Origin: Methylobacterium oryzihabitans | Lineage (GTDB): Bacteria > Pseudomonadota > Alphaproteobacteria > Rhizobiales > Beijerinckiaceae | DNA length: 64,000 nucleotides | Direction of reading: 5' to 3' | Assembly: GCF_004004555.2 (NCBI RefSeq) | Contig: NZ_SACP01000013.1 | Location: 118,712 to 182,711 of the forward strand | Shown: positions 1-8,375 of the stretch, piece after piece | Position numbering within the stretch: position 1 is the first letter of the stretch | Layout of the letters: the number at the start of each line of letters is the position of its first letter | Notes under the pieces: generated by a model | Told to the model about the DNA's origin: nothing | What the model saw: only the letters and a program-made list of their open reading frames with translations | Database searches by the model: none | Program-made: the position numbers and the translations under genes

Positions 1-1225
1 AAAGGGAATTGCCAGAGACATCCAGTCTCTCAACATTACTCAAGGTGATACTTGTCAAATCGTAGACGGTGTCGGTGTACTCGCCGGAGCGCATGTAGTT
101 GTAAGCCAAAGACAACGAGTCGCTCCCGAGACCGCCATCGAAGCTACTGCCGGCTCGAAGCTGTTCGGATCTGCGAACAATAACATCTTCGATGCCGTTG
201 CCGCCACGCAGCGTGACACGGCTGTTGGCCAAGTAAATTCTGGTGGAGCCTTGGCCCATGTAGGGATACAGATCAGGCTCGCCCGGCGCGGACATGCCGT
301 CACCGACCGTCACGGTGAGATCGACGCCATCACGAAGGGTCAGTTGAGCGCCGCCACGGGTGGTGTTGGTGAGACGCACCTCCTCGAAACCGGTGAACTG
401 AGTGAGAGCAGAGAGATCGAAGATACCGGACTCGAAGAGAGCAAGCACGTCGTGACCGGCGCCGCCGTTGAGGCGGGTCCCACTCGTCAGCGCCGCTGCC
501 TTGCTCTGCACCACTTGGTCGGCGTCCTGCGGGAGGATCTCGCCGCCCTCTGTCAGAACGGCACCGTCCGCGGGAAGAAGCTTGACGTAAGTACCCGTGA
601 TATCCGTGATCGACTCGACGGAGGCTGCGAAGATCTGATCGCGCTGGGCTGCCGTCAGGAGCCGTCGATTGAGCACCACCTTGTCCCGGCCTGCACCGCC
701 CTTGACGAGCAATGCCGCCTGCGGATCGTCGACCGTGAATGTCGTTCCCGAAGCGTTGCTGCTCGTGATCGTGCCGCCTGCCGAGCTGCTGATGAGCTTT
801 CCAGTCAAATCGAGCGTGGCATCGACCGTGGTGAGCTGAGCGCGGTTCGAGAGGGAGATCTTCGTCACATTAGCGAGGGCCCGGCTGCTGACCTTGGCGA
901 TCGTCGTACCGCCAGGACCGGTGTTCCCTGAAATCGACAAATTCCTCACACGGTCCAGATCGATACTGGTCAGATCGTAGACGGTGTCGGGGAAGACGCC
1001 AGGGGACGTCGCCGCCTCATAGGACAGCGACAGTGAGTCGGTCCCGAGTCCGCCGTCGAAGCTGGCACCGCCATCGAGCCGGTCACCGCTCGCCAGAGTC
1101 GAGGCCATGCCCTGCGCCTGATCGACGTCTTGGGACGGCACATCATCGACATCCGTGGTGAGGTCGACGATGGTGCTGACATTGGCCATGACGCTCTGAT
1201 CCCGACTTTGCGGCGGCTTCGTCAT
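1..1225 (-). CDS. RTX-like repeat protein, N-terminal part (runs off the left edge)
   Basis: The minus strand is open from an ATG at 1225 to the window edge, about 408 codons. The translation contains glycine/aspartate repeats such as RLDGGASFDGGLGTDSLSLS, RLNGGAGHDVL and LRGGNGIEDV. These resemble hemolysin-type calcium-binding (RTX) nonapeptides. A longer module of the form SFDGGLGxDSLSLxY...DTVYDLTSI occurs twice, near each end of the visible part. There is no signal peptide, as expected for a type I secreted protein, but the C-terminal secretion signal lies outside the window. The start is uncertain: MTKPPQ at 1225 or MANVST at 1189, neither with a strong ribosome site. GC is visibly lower than in neighbouring genes. 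A secreted or surface-layer-like role is inferred. Confidence 0.7.
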   Translation of the reverse strand, partial: MTKPPQSRDQSVMANVSTIVDLTTDVDDVPSQDVDQAQGMASTLASGDRLDGGASFDGGLGTDSLSLSYEAATSPGVFPDTVYDLTSIDLDRVRNLSISGNTGPGGTTIAKVSSRALANVTKISLSNRAQLTTVDATLDLTGKLISSSAGGTITSSNASGTTFTVDDPQAALLVKGGAGRDKVVLNRRLLTAAQRDQIFAASVESITDITGTYVKLLPADGAVLTEGGEILPQDADQVVQSKAAALTSGTRLNGGAGHDVLALFESGIFDLSALTQFTGFEEVRLTNTTRGGAQLTLRDGVDLTVTVGDGMSAPGEPDLYPYMGQGSTRIYLANSRVTLRGGNGIEDVIVRRSEQLRAGSSFDGGLGSDSLSLAYNYMRSGEYTDTVYDLTSITLSNVERLDVSGNSL

Positions 1226-1258
1226 AGGCGGATCGTGGGAGCACGAGCAAATGAAATC

Positions 1259-1414
1259 ATACCAACGGCCCAAGATGCTGACGCATCGACTCGATCTCGG
1301 GCAGGCCCGAGATCGACGAGGCCGTTGACTCATCTCGAATTTCCGACACCAAGTCAGAGGCTTGGCACAAGTTCGAAAGCGGAACCAAAGGTTGTTGTCA
1401 ATGACTGTTGGTAT
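1259..1414. repeat. MITE-like intergenic repeat, copy 1 (156 bp)
   Basis: The element is bounded by ATACCAACGG on the left and an imperfect inverted copy ending in GTTGGTAT on the right. It matches the segment at 7730-7891 in opposite orientation along most of its length. The inside contains a dyad, GATCTCGGGC...GCCCGAGATC. It encodes no protein. Terminal inverted repeats, small size and two diverged copies suggest a non-autonomous mobile element. Confidence 0.75.
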
Positions 1415-1927
1415 CAGAGCATCGCGGCCACGAAACCACCCCAGCTCCGTGCTTTGAGTTGCATATTTTTTAAAAACGTACCAAGAGTTGCAGAATTTCT
1501 GGCCGCCCTCGGAGGGGATGATTTCGAAATATCCGAGTTGATGTTGCAGACAAATTGTTCGCCCGTAGGCCATGGCAGAAAGGCCTGCGACACAGGGGCA
1601 TGTTTCGACTGATGGCGTCGTCGAGAGCATCGGTGGAAGGCAGATGACCCCACCGTGTCATGCGAGATCGGGGTGATCGTCCGGCGAGCCCTGTGGGATC
1701 GCTTCCGGCGACCGTGGACGATCGCTTGCGCGAGGCGGATGCCCGGCTTCGCCCAGGCGTGGCGAGCCTCCATGAACGCCGGGTCCCCCGCCGGAACTGC
1801 TTCCAGCCGTCGCCAGCACCTCGCGCACCGCCCACCCTTTGACCCCCGGCCCCACTCCCGGCATACCGGTCATGCTGCACTGCAAGACGCCGTGCGCCCG
1901 CCCCGCGACCCTGGTTCAGGATCCCGC
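1415..1927. other. Intergenic stretch without a recognised gene
   Basis: The 513 bp between the repeat and the arginase gene contain only short overlapping open frames on both strands, none giving a protein I recognise. The first third is relatively A/T-rich. It may hold degraded mobile-element sequence, but I see nothing that proves this. Confidence 0.5.
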
Positions 1928-2857
1928 ATGACGACGACGCGCTGCCTTCTTCTCGGGGCCCGGGTGCAGGAGGGGGCGGGCCGGCTCGGCTGCGACATGG
2001 GGCCGAGCGCCTACCGGGCGGCGGGCCTCGCCGAGGCGCTCGCCGGGCTCGGGCTCGACGTGGTCGACGGCGGCGACGTGGTGCCGGGGCCGGCGGCGGA
2101 TCTCGCCCACCCCAACCCGGCCCTGCGCCAGCTCGGCGCCTTCGCGGCCTGGACCGAGGCGCTGGCGGGCGCCGCCTACGCGGCCAGCGCCGACGCGGTG
2201 CCGGTCTTTCTCGGCGGCGACCACAGCCTGTCGGCCGGGACGCTGGCCGGCCTCGGCCGGCGCGCCGCCGCGGAGGAGCGGCCGCTCTTCGTGCTGTGGC
2301 TCGACGCCCATGCCGACTTCCACACCCTCGACACCACGACGAGCGGCAACCTGCACGGGGTGCCGCTGGCCTACGCCACCGGCCGGCCGGGCTTCGCCGG
2401 GCTGCTGCCGCCCCTCGCCGCGCCCCTCGACCCGGCCCATGTCTGCCTGATGGGCACCCGCAGCCTCGACCCCGCGGAGCGCGGCCCCGTCACCGCCTCG
2501 GGCATGACCGTCTACGACATGCGCTCGATCGACGAGGACGGCATCGTCGGCCCGCTGCGGGCCTTCCTCGAACGGGTCGCGGCGGCGGGCGGGCGGCTGC
2601 ATGTCAGCCTCGACGTCGACTTCCTCGATCCCGAGATCGCGCCCGGCGTCGGCACGACGGTGCCGGGCGGCGCCACCTTCCGGGAGGCGCATCTCGTCAT
2701 GGAGATGCTGCACGATTCCGGGCTCGTCGGCAGCCTCGACCTCGTCGAGCTGAACCCGTTCCTCGACGAGCGCGGGCGCACCGCCCTCCTGATGGTCGAC
2801 CTCGCCGCGAGCCTGATGGGCCGGCGCGTCCTCGACCGGCCGACCCGGACCTATTGA
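1928..2857 (+). CDS. rocF: Arginase
   Basis: This 309-residue ureohydrolase should cleave L-arginine to ornithine and urea using a binuclear manganese centre. The metal-ligand motifs are present in the usual order: GGDHS (about residue 98), DAHADFH (about 128-134), then SLDVDFLDPEIAPG (about 228) and VELNP near the C-terminus. SGNLHGVPLA after the second motif is typical of arginases rather than agmatinases. The ATG at 1928 begins where similarity to the family starts; the frame is open upstream but that extension looks non-coding. The gene is convergent with the transporter at 2917-4299 and separated from it by a hairpin. No urease genes are visible. Confidence 0.9.
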   Translation: MTTTRCLLLGARVQEGAGRLGCDMGPSAYRAAGLAEALAGLGLDVVDGGDVVPGPAADLAHPNPALRQLGAFAAWTEALAGAAYAASADAVPVFLGGDHSLSAGTLAGLGRRAAAEERPLFVLWLDAHADFHTLDTTTSGNLHGVPLAYATGRPGFAGLLPPLAAPLDPAHVCLMGTRSLDPAERGPVTASGMTVYDMRSIDEDGIVGPLRAFLERVAAAGGRLHVSLDVDFLDPEIAPGVGTTVPGGATFREAHLVMEMLHDSGLVGSLDLVELNPFLDERGRTALLMVDLAASLMGRRVLDRPTRTY

Positions 2858-2865
2858 AACGCGCG

Positions 2866-2898
2866 CGGCCGGCCCGCGGGGACGGGCCGGCCGGCTTT
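2866..2898. terminator. Hairpin between convergent rocF and transporter genes
   Basis: Arms GGCCGGCCCG (2867-2876) and CGGGCCGGCC (2883-2892) enclose six bases and are followed by GGCTTT. It lies 10 bp after the rocF stop and 18 bp from the end of the opposing gene, so it could serve both. Confidence 0.65.
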
Positions 2899-2916
2899 GG
2901 TCTCCGGCGACGCCGG

Positions 2917-4299
2917 TCAGACGATCCAGCGCAGGACGATCAGCACGCCGGTCACCGTCAGGGCGCCGCCGATGCGGGTGGCGATCTGGGCGAACGGCAT
3001 CAACTGCATCCGGTCGGCGGCCGTGAGGATCGCGACGTCGCCGGTGCCGCCCTGGCCGGAGTGGCAGGCGTTCACGATCGCGGTCTCGATCGGGTACATG
3101 GCGAGCCAGCGCCCGACCATGAACCCGGTCGCCATCAGGGTGAACACCGTCGAGACGATCACCGCGAGGTTCACCAGGGTGAAGGCCGCCATCAGCTTGT
3201 CCCACGGCGTCATCGCGACGCCGATGGCGAACAGCAGCGGGTAGGTCATGCCGACCTGCACGAACTTGTAGACCACGAACCCGCCGGCCTGGAGGTGGGG
3301 CGACACCGCCTGGGTCAGCTTGGCGAGGACGGCGAGGAACAGCATCGCCACCGGGGCCGGCAGGCCGACGACGTGGTGCATCATCACGCCGAGGAGGTAG
3401 AGCGTCACCGCGGTAAGCCCGGCGCCCGCGATGGTGGCGACGTCCATGGCGCCGCCGGTCTCGCTCTTGGCCGTCTCGCCCTTCATGTCGAGGGCGTCGT
3501 CCCCGCCCGGCTGCAGGCGGCCCTCGCCGGTGAGGTGGGGCAGGCGCTTGCCGACGTAGTTGAGGATGCCCGAGAACACGATCGCGGTCAGGCTGCCGAG
3601 CATCACCGGCGGCAGCACCTGGGCGAACAGGTCGCCCTGCGGCTGGCCGAGGATCGCCGCGTAGCCGATCGAGAGCGGGATCGCGCCCTCGCCGACGCCG
3701 CCGGCCATGATCGGCACGACGATGAAGAAGAAGGTGTGGTAGGCGCCGAGCCCGAGCATCACCCCGACCAGCGTGCCGACGCAGGCCGCCGCGACCGATC
3801 CGGCGGCCAGCGGCACGAAGATCTTCAGGAAGCCGCGGATCAGCACCTGCCGGTCCATGCCGAGGATGCTGCCGACGATGATCGCCGCGATGTAGATGTA
3901 GAGGAAGTTGGTGAACTTGGTGAAGTCGGTGATCGACTTCTGGATCTGCGGCGGGATCAGCCCGTAATAGGCCAGCGCCGAGGGAATGAAGGTGGCGAAG
4001 ATCGCGCCCGCGCCGATGCTGCGCAGCACCGGCAGCCGCTTGCCGATCTCGGCGCAGGTGAAGCCGCCGAGCACCAGCACGGCGATCATCGTCGGCGCGT
4101 CGGCCTTGATCTCGCCCTCCTGGGTCAGGATCACCAGCAGCACCGCGAGGATGAAGTAGACCGGAAGCGGGATGATGCCGATCTTCCAGTCCATCAGCCG
4201 CCACCAGCCGAGCGGCCAGAATTTCCGCGGGTCCGCCGGGCGGGTCCCGGCGGTCTGGGTCGGCGGCAGCGTGGATGCACCGAGGGCGTTGGCCTGCAT
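2917..4299 (-). CDS. 2-hydroxycarboxylate transporter (CitS/MaeN-type secondary transporter)
   Basis: This 460-residue inner-membrane protein belongs to the 2HCT family, which imports citrate, malate or related 2-hydroxy acids with Na+ or H+, or by exchange. Two family-specific re-entrant-loop motifs are visible: AGGVGEGAIPLSIGYA mid-protein and CHSGQGGTGDVAIL near the C-terminus. About eleven hydrophobic segments flank them, after a polar N-terminal tail of about 35 residues. The ATG at 4299 has a good site, GGGAGGAC, just upstream. The gene is divergent from the regulator at 4454, and this arrangement suggests the three-gene signalling unit controls the transporter. The substrate cannot be read from the sequence. 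Confidence 0.88.
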   Translation of the reverse strand: MQANALGASTLPPTQTAGTRPADPRKFWPLGWWRLMDWKIGIIPLPVYFILAVLLVILTQEGEIKADAPTMIAVLVLGGFTCAEIGKRLPVLRSIGAGAIFATFIPSALAYYGLIPPQIQKSITDFTKFTNFLYIYIAAIIVGSILGMDRQVLIRGFLKIFVPLAAGSVAAACVGTLVGVMLGLGAYHTFFFIVVPIMAGGVGEGAIPLSIGYAAILGQPQGDLFAQVLPPVMLGSLTAIVFSGILNYVGKRLPHLTGEGRLQPGGDDALDMKGETAKSETGGAMDVATIAGAGLTAVTLYLLGVMMHHVVGLPAPVAMLFLAVLAKLTQAVSPHLQAGGFVVYKFVQVGMTYPLLFAIGVAMTPWDKLMAAFTLVNLAVIVSTVFTLMATGFMVGRWLAMYPIETAIVNACHSGQGGTGDVAILTAADRMQLMPFAQIATRIGGALTVTGVLIVLRWIV

Positions 4300-4453
4300 C
4301 GTGTCCTCCCGTTGGACGCGGCCGGAGGCGGGCGCCGGCACGGCGCTTGGCTTCGGTCCGCGGGTTGCTATTGTCGGGAGGCGATAGCGCACGACCCTGA
4401 CACCAACCTGACGCGGGATCGGGCCATGACGATCCCCGGGACCTGACCCAGCG

Positions 4454-5128
4454 ATGCGGATACTCGTCGTCGAGGATACGGCCGACATCGCCGAGATCAT
4501 CATCGCGGGTTTCCGGCGCATCGGGCACAGCGTCGACTGGGAGAGCGACGGCGCCGAGGCCCGCGACCTGCTGGCCACGCAGGGCTACGACCTCGTCGTC
4601 CTCGACCTGACGCTGCCGGGCTGCGACGGCGCGGCCCTTCTGAAGGCCCTGCGCGGGCGCGGCGACGCCACCCCGGTCCTGGTCCTCACCGCCCGGGCGG
4701 GAATCGAGGAGCGGGTGCGGGTGCTCGACCTCGGCGCCGACGACTACCTCGTCAAGCCGTTCGACTTCCGCGAGGTCGAGGCGCGGGCGAGGGCGCTGCT
4801 GCGCCGCGCCGCCGGCGAGGCCACCAACGCGCTGGTCTGCGGCGACATCGCCATCGACCGCGCCGCCCGCTCGGTCCGCGTCGCCGGCGTGCCGGTCGAG
4901 CTGACCCGGCGCGAACTGATGCTGCTGGAGATCCTGGCGGCCCGGCCCGGCCGGGTGTTCGGCAAGGACGAGCTGCTCGACCGCCTGTTCTCCCTCGACG
5001 AGGCGCCGAGCTTCAACGCCGTCGAGCAGTACGTCGCCCGCCTGCGCCGCAAGCTGGCGCCGTCGGAGGCGCAGATCCGAACCCTGCGCGGGCTCGGCTA
5101 CCAGCTCACGCCGAAACCCGGCGGCTAA
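4454..5128 (+). CDS. OmpR-family response regulator (TctD-like)
   Basis: The protein has 224 residues: a receiver domain (about 1-115) with phospho-acceptor Asp in LVVLDLTLPGCDG and the Lys of DDYLVKPFDF, then an OmpR/PhoB-type winged helix (about 125-220) ending RTLRGLGYQL. It would bind DNA after phosphorylation by the kinase encoded downstream. It is the first gene of a unit with a kinase and a periplasmic binding protein, divergent from the 2HCT transporter. This fits TctD-type control of tricarboxylate uptake, although the binding protein is not of the TctC family. The 154 bp to the transporter start is the likely control region. Confidence 0.88.
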   Translation: MRILVVEDTADIAEIIIAGFRRIGHSVDWESDGAEARDLLATQGYDLVVLDLTLPGCDGAALLKALRGRGDATPVLVLTARAGIEERVRVLDLGADDYLVKPFDFREVEARARALLRRAAGEATNALVCGDIAIDRAARSVRVAGVPVELTRRELMLLEILAARPGRVFGKDELLDRLFSLDEAPSFNAVEQYVARLRRKLAPSEAQIRTLRGLGYQLTPKPGG

Positions 5129-5136
5129 GCAGACTT

Positions 5137-5220
5137 GCGTTGGAAGGCCAACGCTTCGTCCGCTTAGATTCTTGTTTTTCGCAGATTTTTATCGCAAAAC
5201 CGGCTACCACTTTTGCGAAA
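5137..5220. promoter_or_regulatory. Two hairpins between regulator and kinase genes
   Basis: The 104-bp gap between regulator and kinase holds a short hairpin (GCGTTGG/CCAACGC, 5137-5154). After it comes a larger dyad with outer arms GCAGATTT and AAATCTGC and inner arms CGCAAAA and TTTTGCG. The second is A/T-rich against its surroundings and may be a dispersed repeat. Either could reduce read-through so that kinase and binding protein are made at lower levels than the regulator. Confidence 0.45.
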
Positions 5221-5232
5221 TCTGCTTAGGCC

Positions 5233-6642
5233 GTGGCACATCGACCGGACCGGGGCGCGGCGCGCCCGTCGCTGTACTGGCGCGTCACCGGCCTCGTCGC
5301 CGCGGTGCTCGCCGCGACCGGGCTCGCGCTGGCGGGGCTGGCGGGCTCCTACGCCCGCTCGGCGGCCGACGACGCCTACGACCGCCTGCTGCTCGCCGCC
5401 GCGCTCCAGATCTCGGAGAGCCTCTCCGTCGAGGACGGGCGCCTCCTCGTCGACCCGCCCTTCGCCGCCTTCGAGACCCTGGCGCTCGCCGCCGACGACC
5501 GGGTGTTCTACGCCGTCACCGCGCCGGACGGCACGATCCTGACCGGCTACGACGACCTGCCGCCGGCGCTGCCGCCCCGTCCCGCCGGCACCGGCCCGGC
5601 CTTCGGCGACGGGGTCTTCTCCGGCGCCCGGGTCCGCCACGTCCGGGTGCGGCGCGCGATCCCCGACATCGCCGCGCCGGGCTTCGCCGAGGTGGCGCTG
5701 GCCCAGACCACCGGGGCGCGGGGGCGCCTCGCCCGCGACCTCATCGCCCGGGCGCTGGCGCTGCTCGGCGCCATGATGCTGCTCGGCTTCCTCGCCGCCC
5801 TGCTGGCGGTGCGGCTGGCGCTGGCGCCGCTGGCCCGCCTCGAACGGGCGATGCGCGCCCGCGACCCGAAGGACCTGACGCCGATCGCCGTCGAGGCCCC
5901 GCGGGAGGTCGCCGCCCTGGTCGCGGCGATCGACGGCTTCACCGAGCGGCTGGCGCGCCACCTCGCGGTGCTCCAGCGCTTCATCGCCGAGGCGAGCCAC
6001 CAGATCCGCACGCCCCTGGCGGCGCTGAACGCCCAGGTCGAGATGCTGGCCTGGTCCGCCGACGATCCCGATGCCGGGGCGCGGCGCGAGCGCCTGCTGC
6101 GGGTCCAGGCGAGGGCGCAGGAACTCGCGCGGCTGACCAACCAGCTCCTCGACCACGCCATGGTGAGCCACCGGGTCGAGACCCTGCGCTTCACGCCCGT
6201 CGACCTCGCGGCGCTCGCCCGCGCGATCCTGCGCGACCGCGCCGGCACCCTGGCGCGCGAGGTCGATCTCGGCTTCGACGGGCCCGAGGAGCCGGTGCCG
6301 GTCGCGGGCGACGCGCTGAGCCTGCGCGAGGCGGTGGCCAACCTCGTCGGCAACGCCCTCGCGCACGGCGCCCGCACCCGGCTCGACGTGACGGTGGCGG
6401 CGGAGGGCGGCGAGGGCCGGCTCACCGTCGCCGACGACGGCCCCGGCATCCCGCCGCAGGCGTGGTCGCGGGTGACGCGGCCGTTCGAGGGCGCCGGCGG
6501 CACCAGGGGCGCCGGGCTCGGCCTGTCGATCGCCAGCGACGTGGTGCGCGCCCATGGCGGGCGTCTCGCCTTCGCGACCCTGCCCGACGGGCGCTTCGCG
6601 GTGACGATCGCGATTCCTCTTGCCGCGCAGGACCCCGCATGA
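5233..6642 (+). CDS. TctE-like sensor histidine kinase
   Basis: This is a 469-residue inner-membrane kinase. Transmembrane segments lie at about 16-38 and 173-195 and enclose a periplasmic sensor region (2CSK-N-like). A HAMP segment follows, then the H-box FIAEASHQIRTPLAALNAQ, which is typical of TctE/QseC-type kinases, and an ATPase domain with N-box NLVGNALAHGAR and G-boxes DDGPGIP and GAGLGLSI. The start is GTG at 5233, the first plausible start after the stem-loops. The stop overlaps the next gene's start by ATGA, so kinase and binding protein are translationally coupled. It should phosphorylate the regulator at 4454. Confidence 0.88.
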   Translation: MAHRPDRGAARPSLYWRVTGLVAAVLAATGLALAGLAGSYARSAADDAYDRLLLAAALQISESLSVEDGRLLVDPPFAAFETLALAADDRVFYAVTAPDGTILTGYDDLPPALPPRPAGTGPAFGDGVFSGARVRHVRVRRAIPDIAAPGFAEVALAQTTGARGRLARDLIARALALLGAMMLLGFLAALLAVRLALAPLARLERAMRARDPKDLTPIAVEAPREVAALVAAIDGFTERLARHLAVLQRFIAEASHQIRTPLAALNAQVEMLAWSADDPDAGARRERLLRVQARAQELARLTNQLLDHAMVSHRVETLRFTPVDLAALARAILRDRAGTLAREVDLGFDGPEEPVPVAGDALSLREAVANLVGNALAHGARTRLDVTVAAEGGEGRLTVADDGPGIPPQAWSRVTRPFEGAGGTRGAGLGLSIASDVVRAHGGRLAFATLPDGRFAVTIAIPLAAQDPA

Positions 6643-7736
6643 AACGCCTCCGCGCCGCCCTCGCGGCGCTGCTCCTCGCCGCCTCCCCGGGCCGCGCGGC
6701 CGAGACGACGCGGTTCCCGGCGGTCGATTCGGAATCGCTGGTGCTGGTGCTGCACGCGGCGACCGACCTCGAGGCGATGCGCCCGCTGATCCGCGACTTC
6801 CAGGACACCGAGCCCCACGTCGCGGTGGCCTACACCGAAACCGTGACCGGCGAGCTGTTCGAGCGCATGCAGGCGGCCTGCCGCGGCGCCGGCGGGGTCG
6901 ACCTCGTGCTGTCCTCCTCCGTCGACCAACTGGTGAAGCTCGTCAACGACGGCTGCGCCGCCCGGCTCGGCCTCGCGGAGGCCGACCCGCTGCCGCGCTG
7001 GACCCGCTGGCGCGACGAGCTGTTCGGCTTCACCTTCGAGCCGGGGGTGATCGTCTACAACGCCGACACCGTGCCGCCCGAGGACCGCCGCCGCAGCCGG
7101 GCCGAGCTGATCGACCTGCTGCGCACCCATCCCGGGCGCTATGCCGGCCGGATCGGCACCTACGACGTCACCACCTCGGGCATCGGCTACCTGTTCTCGG
7201 CCTACGACCTGCGCGCCGGCGCGGTGTTCGGGCGGATGCTGGAGGCGCTGGCCCGGGCCGACGCGGTGCTGAGCTGCTGCACCACCGACCTCCTCGCCCG
7301 CCTCGCCGACGGCCGGCTGGCGATCGGCTACAACCTGCTCGGCTCCTACGCGGTGGCGGCGATCCGGCGCGGCGCGCCCCTGCACGTCGTGGTGCCGCGC
7401 GACTACACGGTGGTGCTGAGCCGGGCGATCTTCGTGCCGGCCTCGGCGCCGCAGCCCGCGGCGGCTCGGGCCTTCGTGCGCTACCTCCTGTCGGAGCGCG
7501 GCCAGCGCGTCGCCCGCGCCACCAGCTTCCCCTTCGGCCTCGACGGCGCCGCGGTGCCGGAAGCGGACGGCCCGGTCCTGTCGCCGTCCTCCGCGGCGGT
7601 GCGGCCGATCGAGAACGGGCCGGAACTGCTGGCGATCCAGGACCGGGCGAAGCGGGCCCGGCTGATCGGGGAATGGCGCGGGGCGGTGAGGGGGCCGGAG
7701 AGCGGTGCGGCCGCGCGTGATACCGACGGTCGTTGA
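6639..7736 (+). CDS. Periplasmic substrate-binding protein of the sensory unit
   Basis: The 365-residue protein has a signal peptide (AALAALLLAASPGRAA, cleavage near residue 22) and the fold pattern of family 1/iron-type solute-binding proteins (DLVLSSSVDQLVKLVNDG, FEPGVIVYNAD, GYNLLGSYAV). No ABC permease or ATPase is adjacent. It is coupled to the kinase by an ATGA overlap, so it probably acts as the ligand-binding partner of the kinase rather than in transport. This resembles the PgtA/B/C arrangement. The last residues and stop codon lie inside the repeat beginning at 7730, so the native C-terminus was probably altered. Confidence 0.8.
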   Translation: MKRLRAALAALLLAASPGRAAETTRFPAVDSESLVLVLHAATDLEAMRPLIRDFQDTEPHVAVAYTETVTGELFERMQAACRGAGGVDLVLSSSVDQLVKLVNDGCAARLGLAEADPLPRWTRWRDELFGFTFEPGVIVYNADTVPPEDRRRSRAELIDLLRTHPGRYAGRIGTYDVTTSGIGYLFSAYDLRAGAVFGRMLEALARADAVLSCCTTDLLARLADGRLAIGYNLLGSYAVAAIRRGAPLHVVVPRDYTVVLSRAIFVPASAPQPAAARAFVRYLLSERGQRVARATSFPFGLDGAAVPEADGPVLSPSSAAVRPIENGPELLAIQDRAKRARLIGEWRGAVRGPESGAAARDTDGR

Positions 7737-7891
7737 CGACGACCTCTGGTTCCGGTCTCGAAGTTTCGCCAGGCCCGAGGTCCCGAACGTCTGGGCTTGG
7801 CATCGGAAATTCGAGATGGATCAAGGGCCCTGCCGATCTCGGGCAAGCCCGAGATCGACGTTGATGCGTCAGCATCCTGGGCCGTTGGTAT
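7730..7891. repeat. MITE-like intergenic repeat, copy 2 (162 bp)
   Basis: Bounded by ATACCGACGG and the inverted end CCGTTGGTAT, it is the reverse-complement relative of 1259-1414. It shares the internal dyad (GATCTCGGGC...GCCCGAGATC), the GAATTTCCGA-type box (here TCGGAAATTC) and the distal GGTTCC box. Its first bases supply the codons DTDGR and the stop of the upstream binding-protein gene. Confidence 0.78.
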
Positions 7892-8331
7892 CAGTTGCTC
7901 ACCGGCTTTGCCGTCCCTTGCGGATGAAACCGGGCGGTGGTCCGCCTGCAGCCGTTGCAACCGTGGAAGGCGGCTTCATCGTGGCGCGGCTCCCCTCTCC
8001 CGAGTGGGAGAGGGGCCGGGGGTGAGGGTGGCCCGGGTTCCGAGATGAACGCCCAGCGTCGAGCTGCGCAGCTCAACCGTTGTGGCCTGATCCGGCACCG
8101 TCTCCACCCTCACCCCTACCCCTCTCCCACCCGGGAGAGGGGATCCCGCGCTTAAAATTTCGACTGCAAAACCAGTCGTTTGCAGCGAGTTTCTATTTAG
8201 TTGCACACCGGCATGGCCGTCCCTTGCGGATGAAACCGGGCGGTGGTCGTCTGTATCCGTTGCCCCGGTCGAAGGCGGCTTTCGCTTTGGCACGCCTCCC
8301 CTCTCCCGAGTGGGAGAGGGGATCCCGCGCT
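7892..8331. repeat. Two direct copies of an approximately 120-bp unit ending in a palindrome
   Basis: The segment starting TTGCTCACCGGC (near 7893) recurs as TTGCACACCGGC (near 8199). Both copies share GCCGTCCCTTGCGGATGAAA, then CCGGGCGGTGGTC, then GAAGGCGGCTT, and end in the same 24-bp palindrome (7992-8015 and 8298-8321). The copies are roughly 85% identical by eye. Together with the element at 7992-8153 they fill the whole space before gltX, and no gene is present. Confidence 0.75.
7992..8153. repeat. Cruciform repeat family, copy A
   Basis: The left arm is a 24-bp palindrome (7992-8015) followed by GGGGGTGAGGGTGG. The centre holds the perfect palindrome GAGCTGCGCAGCTC (8061-8074). The right arm is CCACCCTCACCCC followed by a second 24-bp palindrome (8119-8142) and ATCCCGCGCTT. 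The arms pair over about 40 bp. Related copies are at 29139-29300 and 46419-46556, with a half copy at 8298-8331. Confidence 0.8.
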
Positions 8332-8375
8332 CCAAATATCCAATTTGAAATCAGATACTTGGAGCCAGTTTCTAT

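Noticed and set aside
1414..1880. Small minus-strand frames between the repeat and arginase
   Set aside because: No recognisable protein, no ribosome site, and several overlapping alternatives on both strands.
1916..4528. An 870-codon minus-strand frame across arginase and transporter
   Set aside because: It is a composition artefact opposite and out of frame with two recognisable genes.
7892..8331. Possible CRISPR array in the repeat cluster
   Set aside because: Only two long imperfect units with palindromes; there are no short regular repeats with unique spacers and no cas genes.
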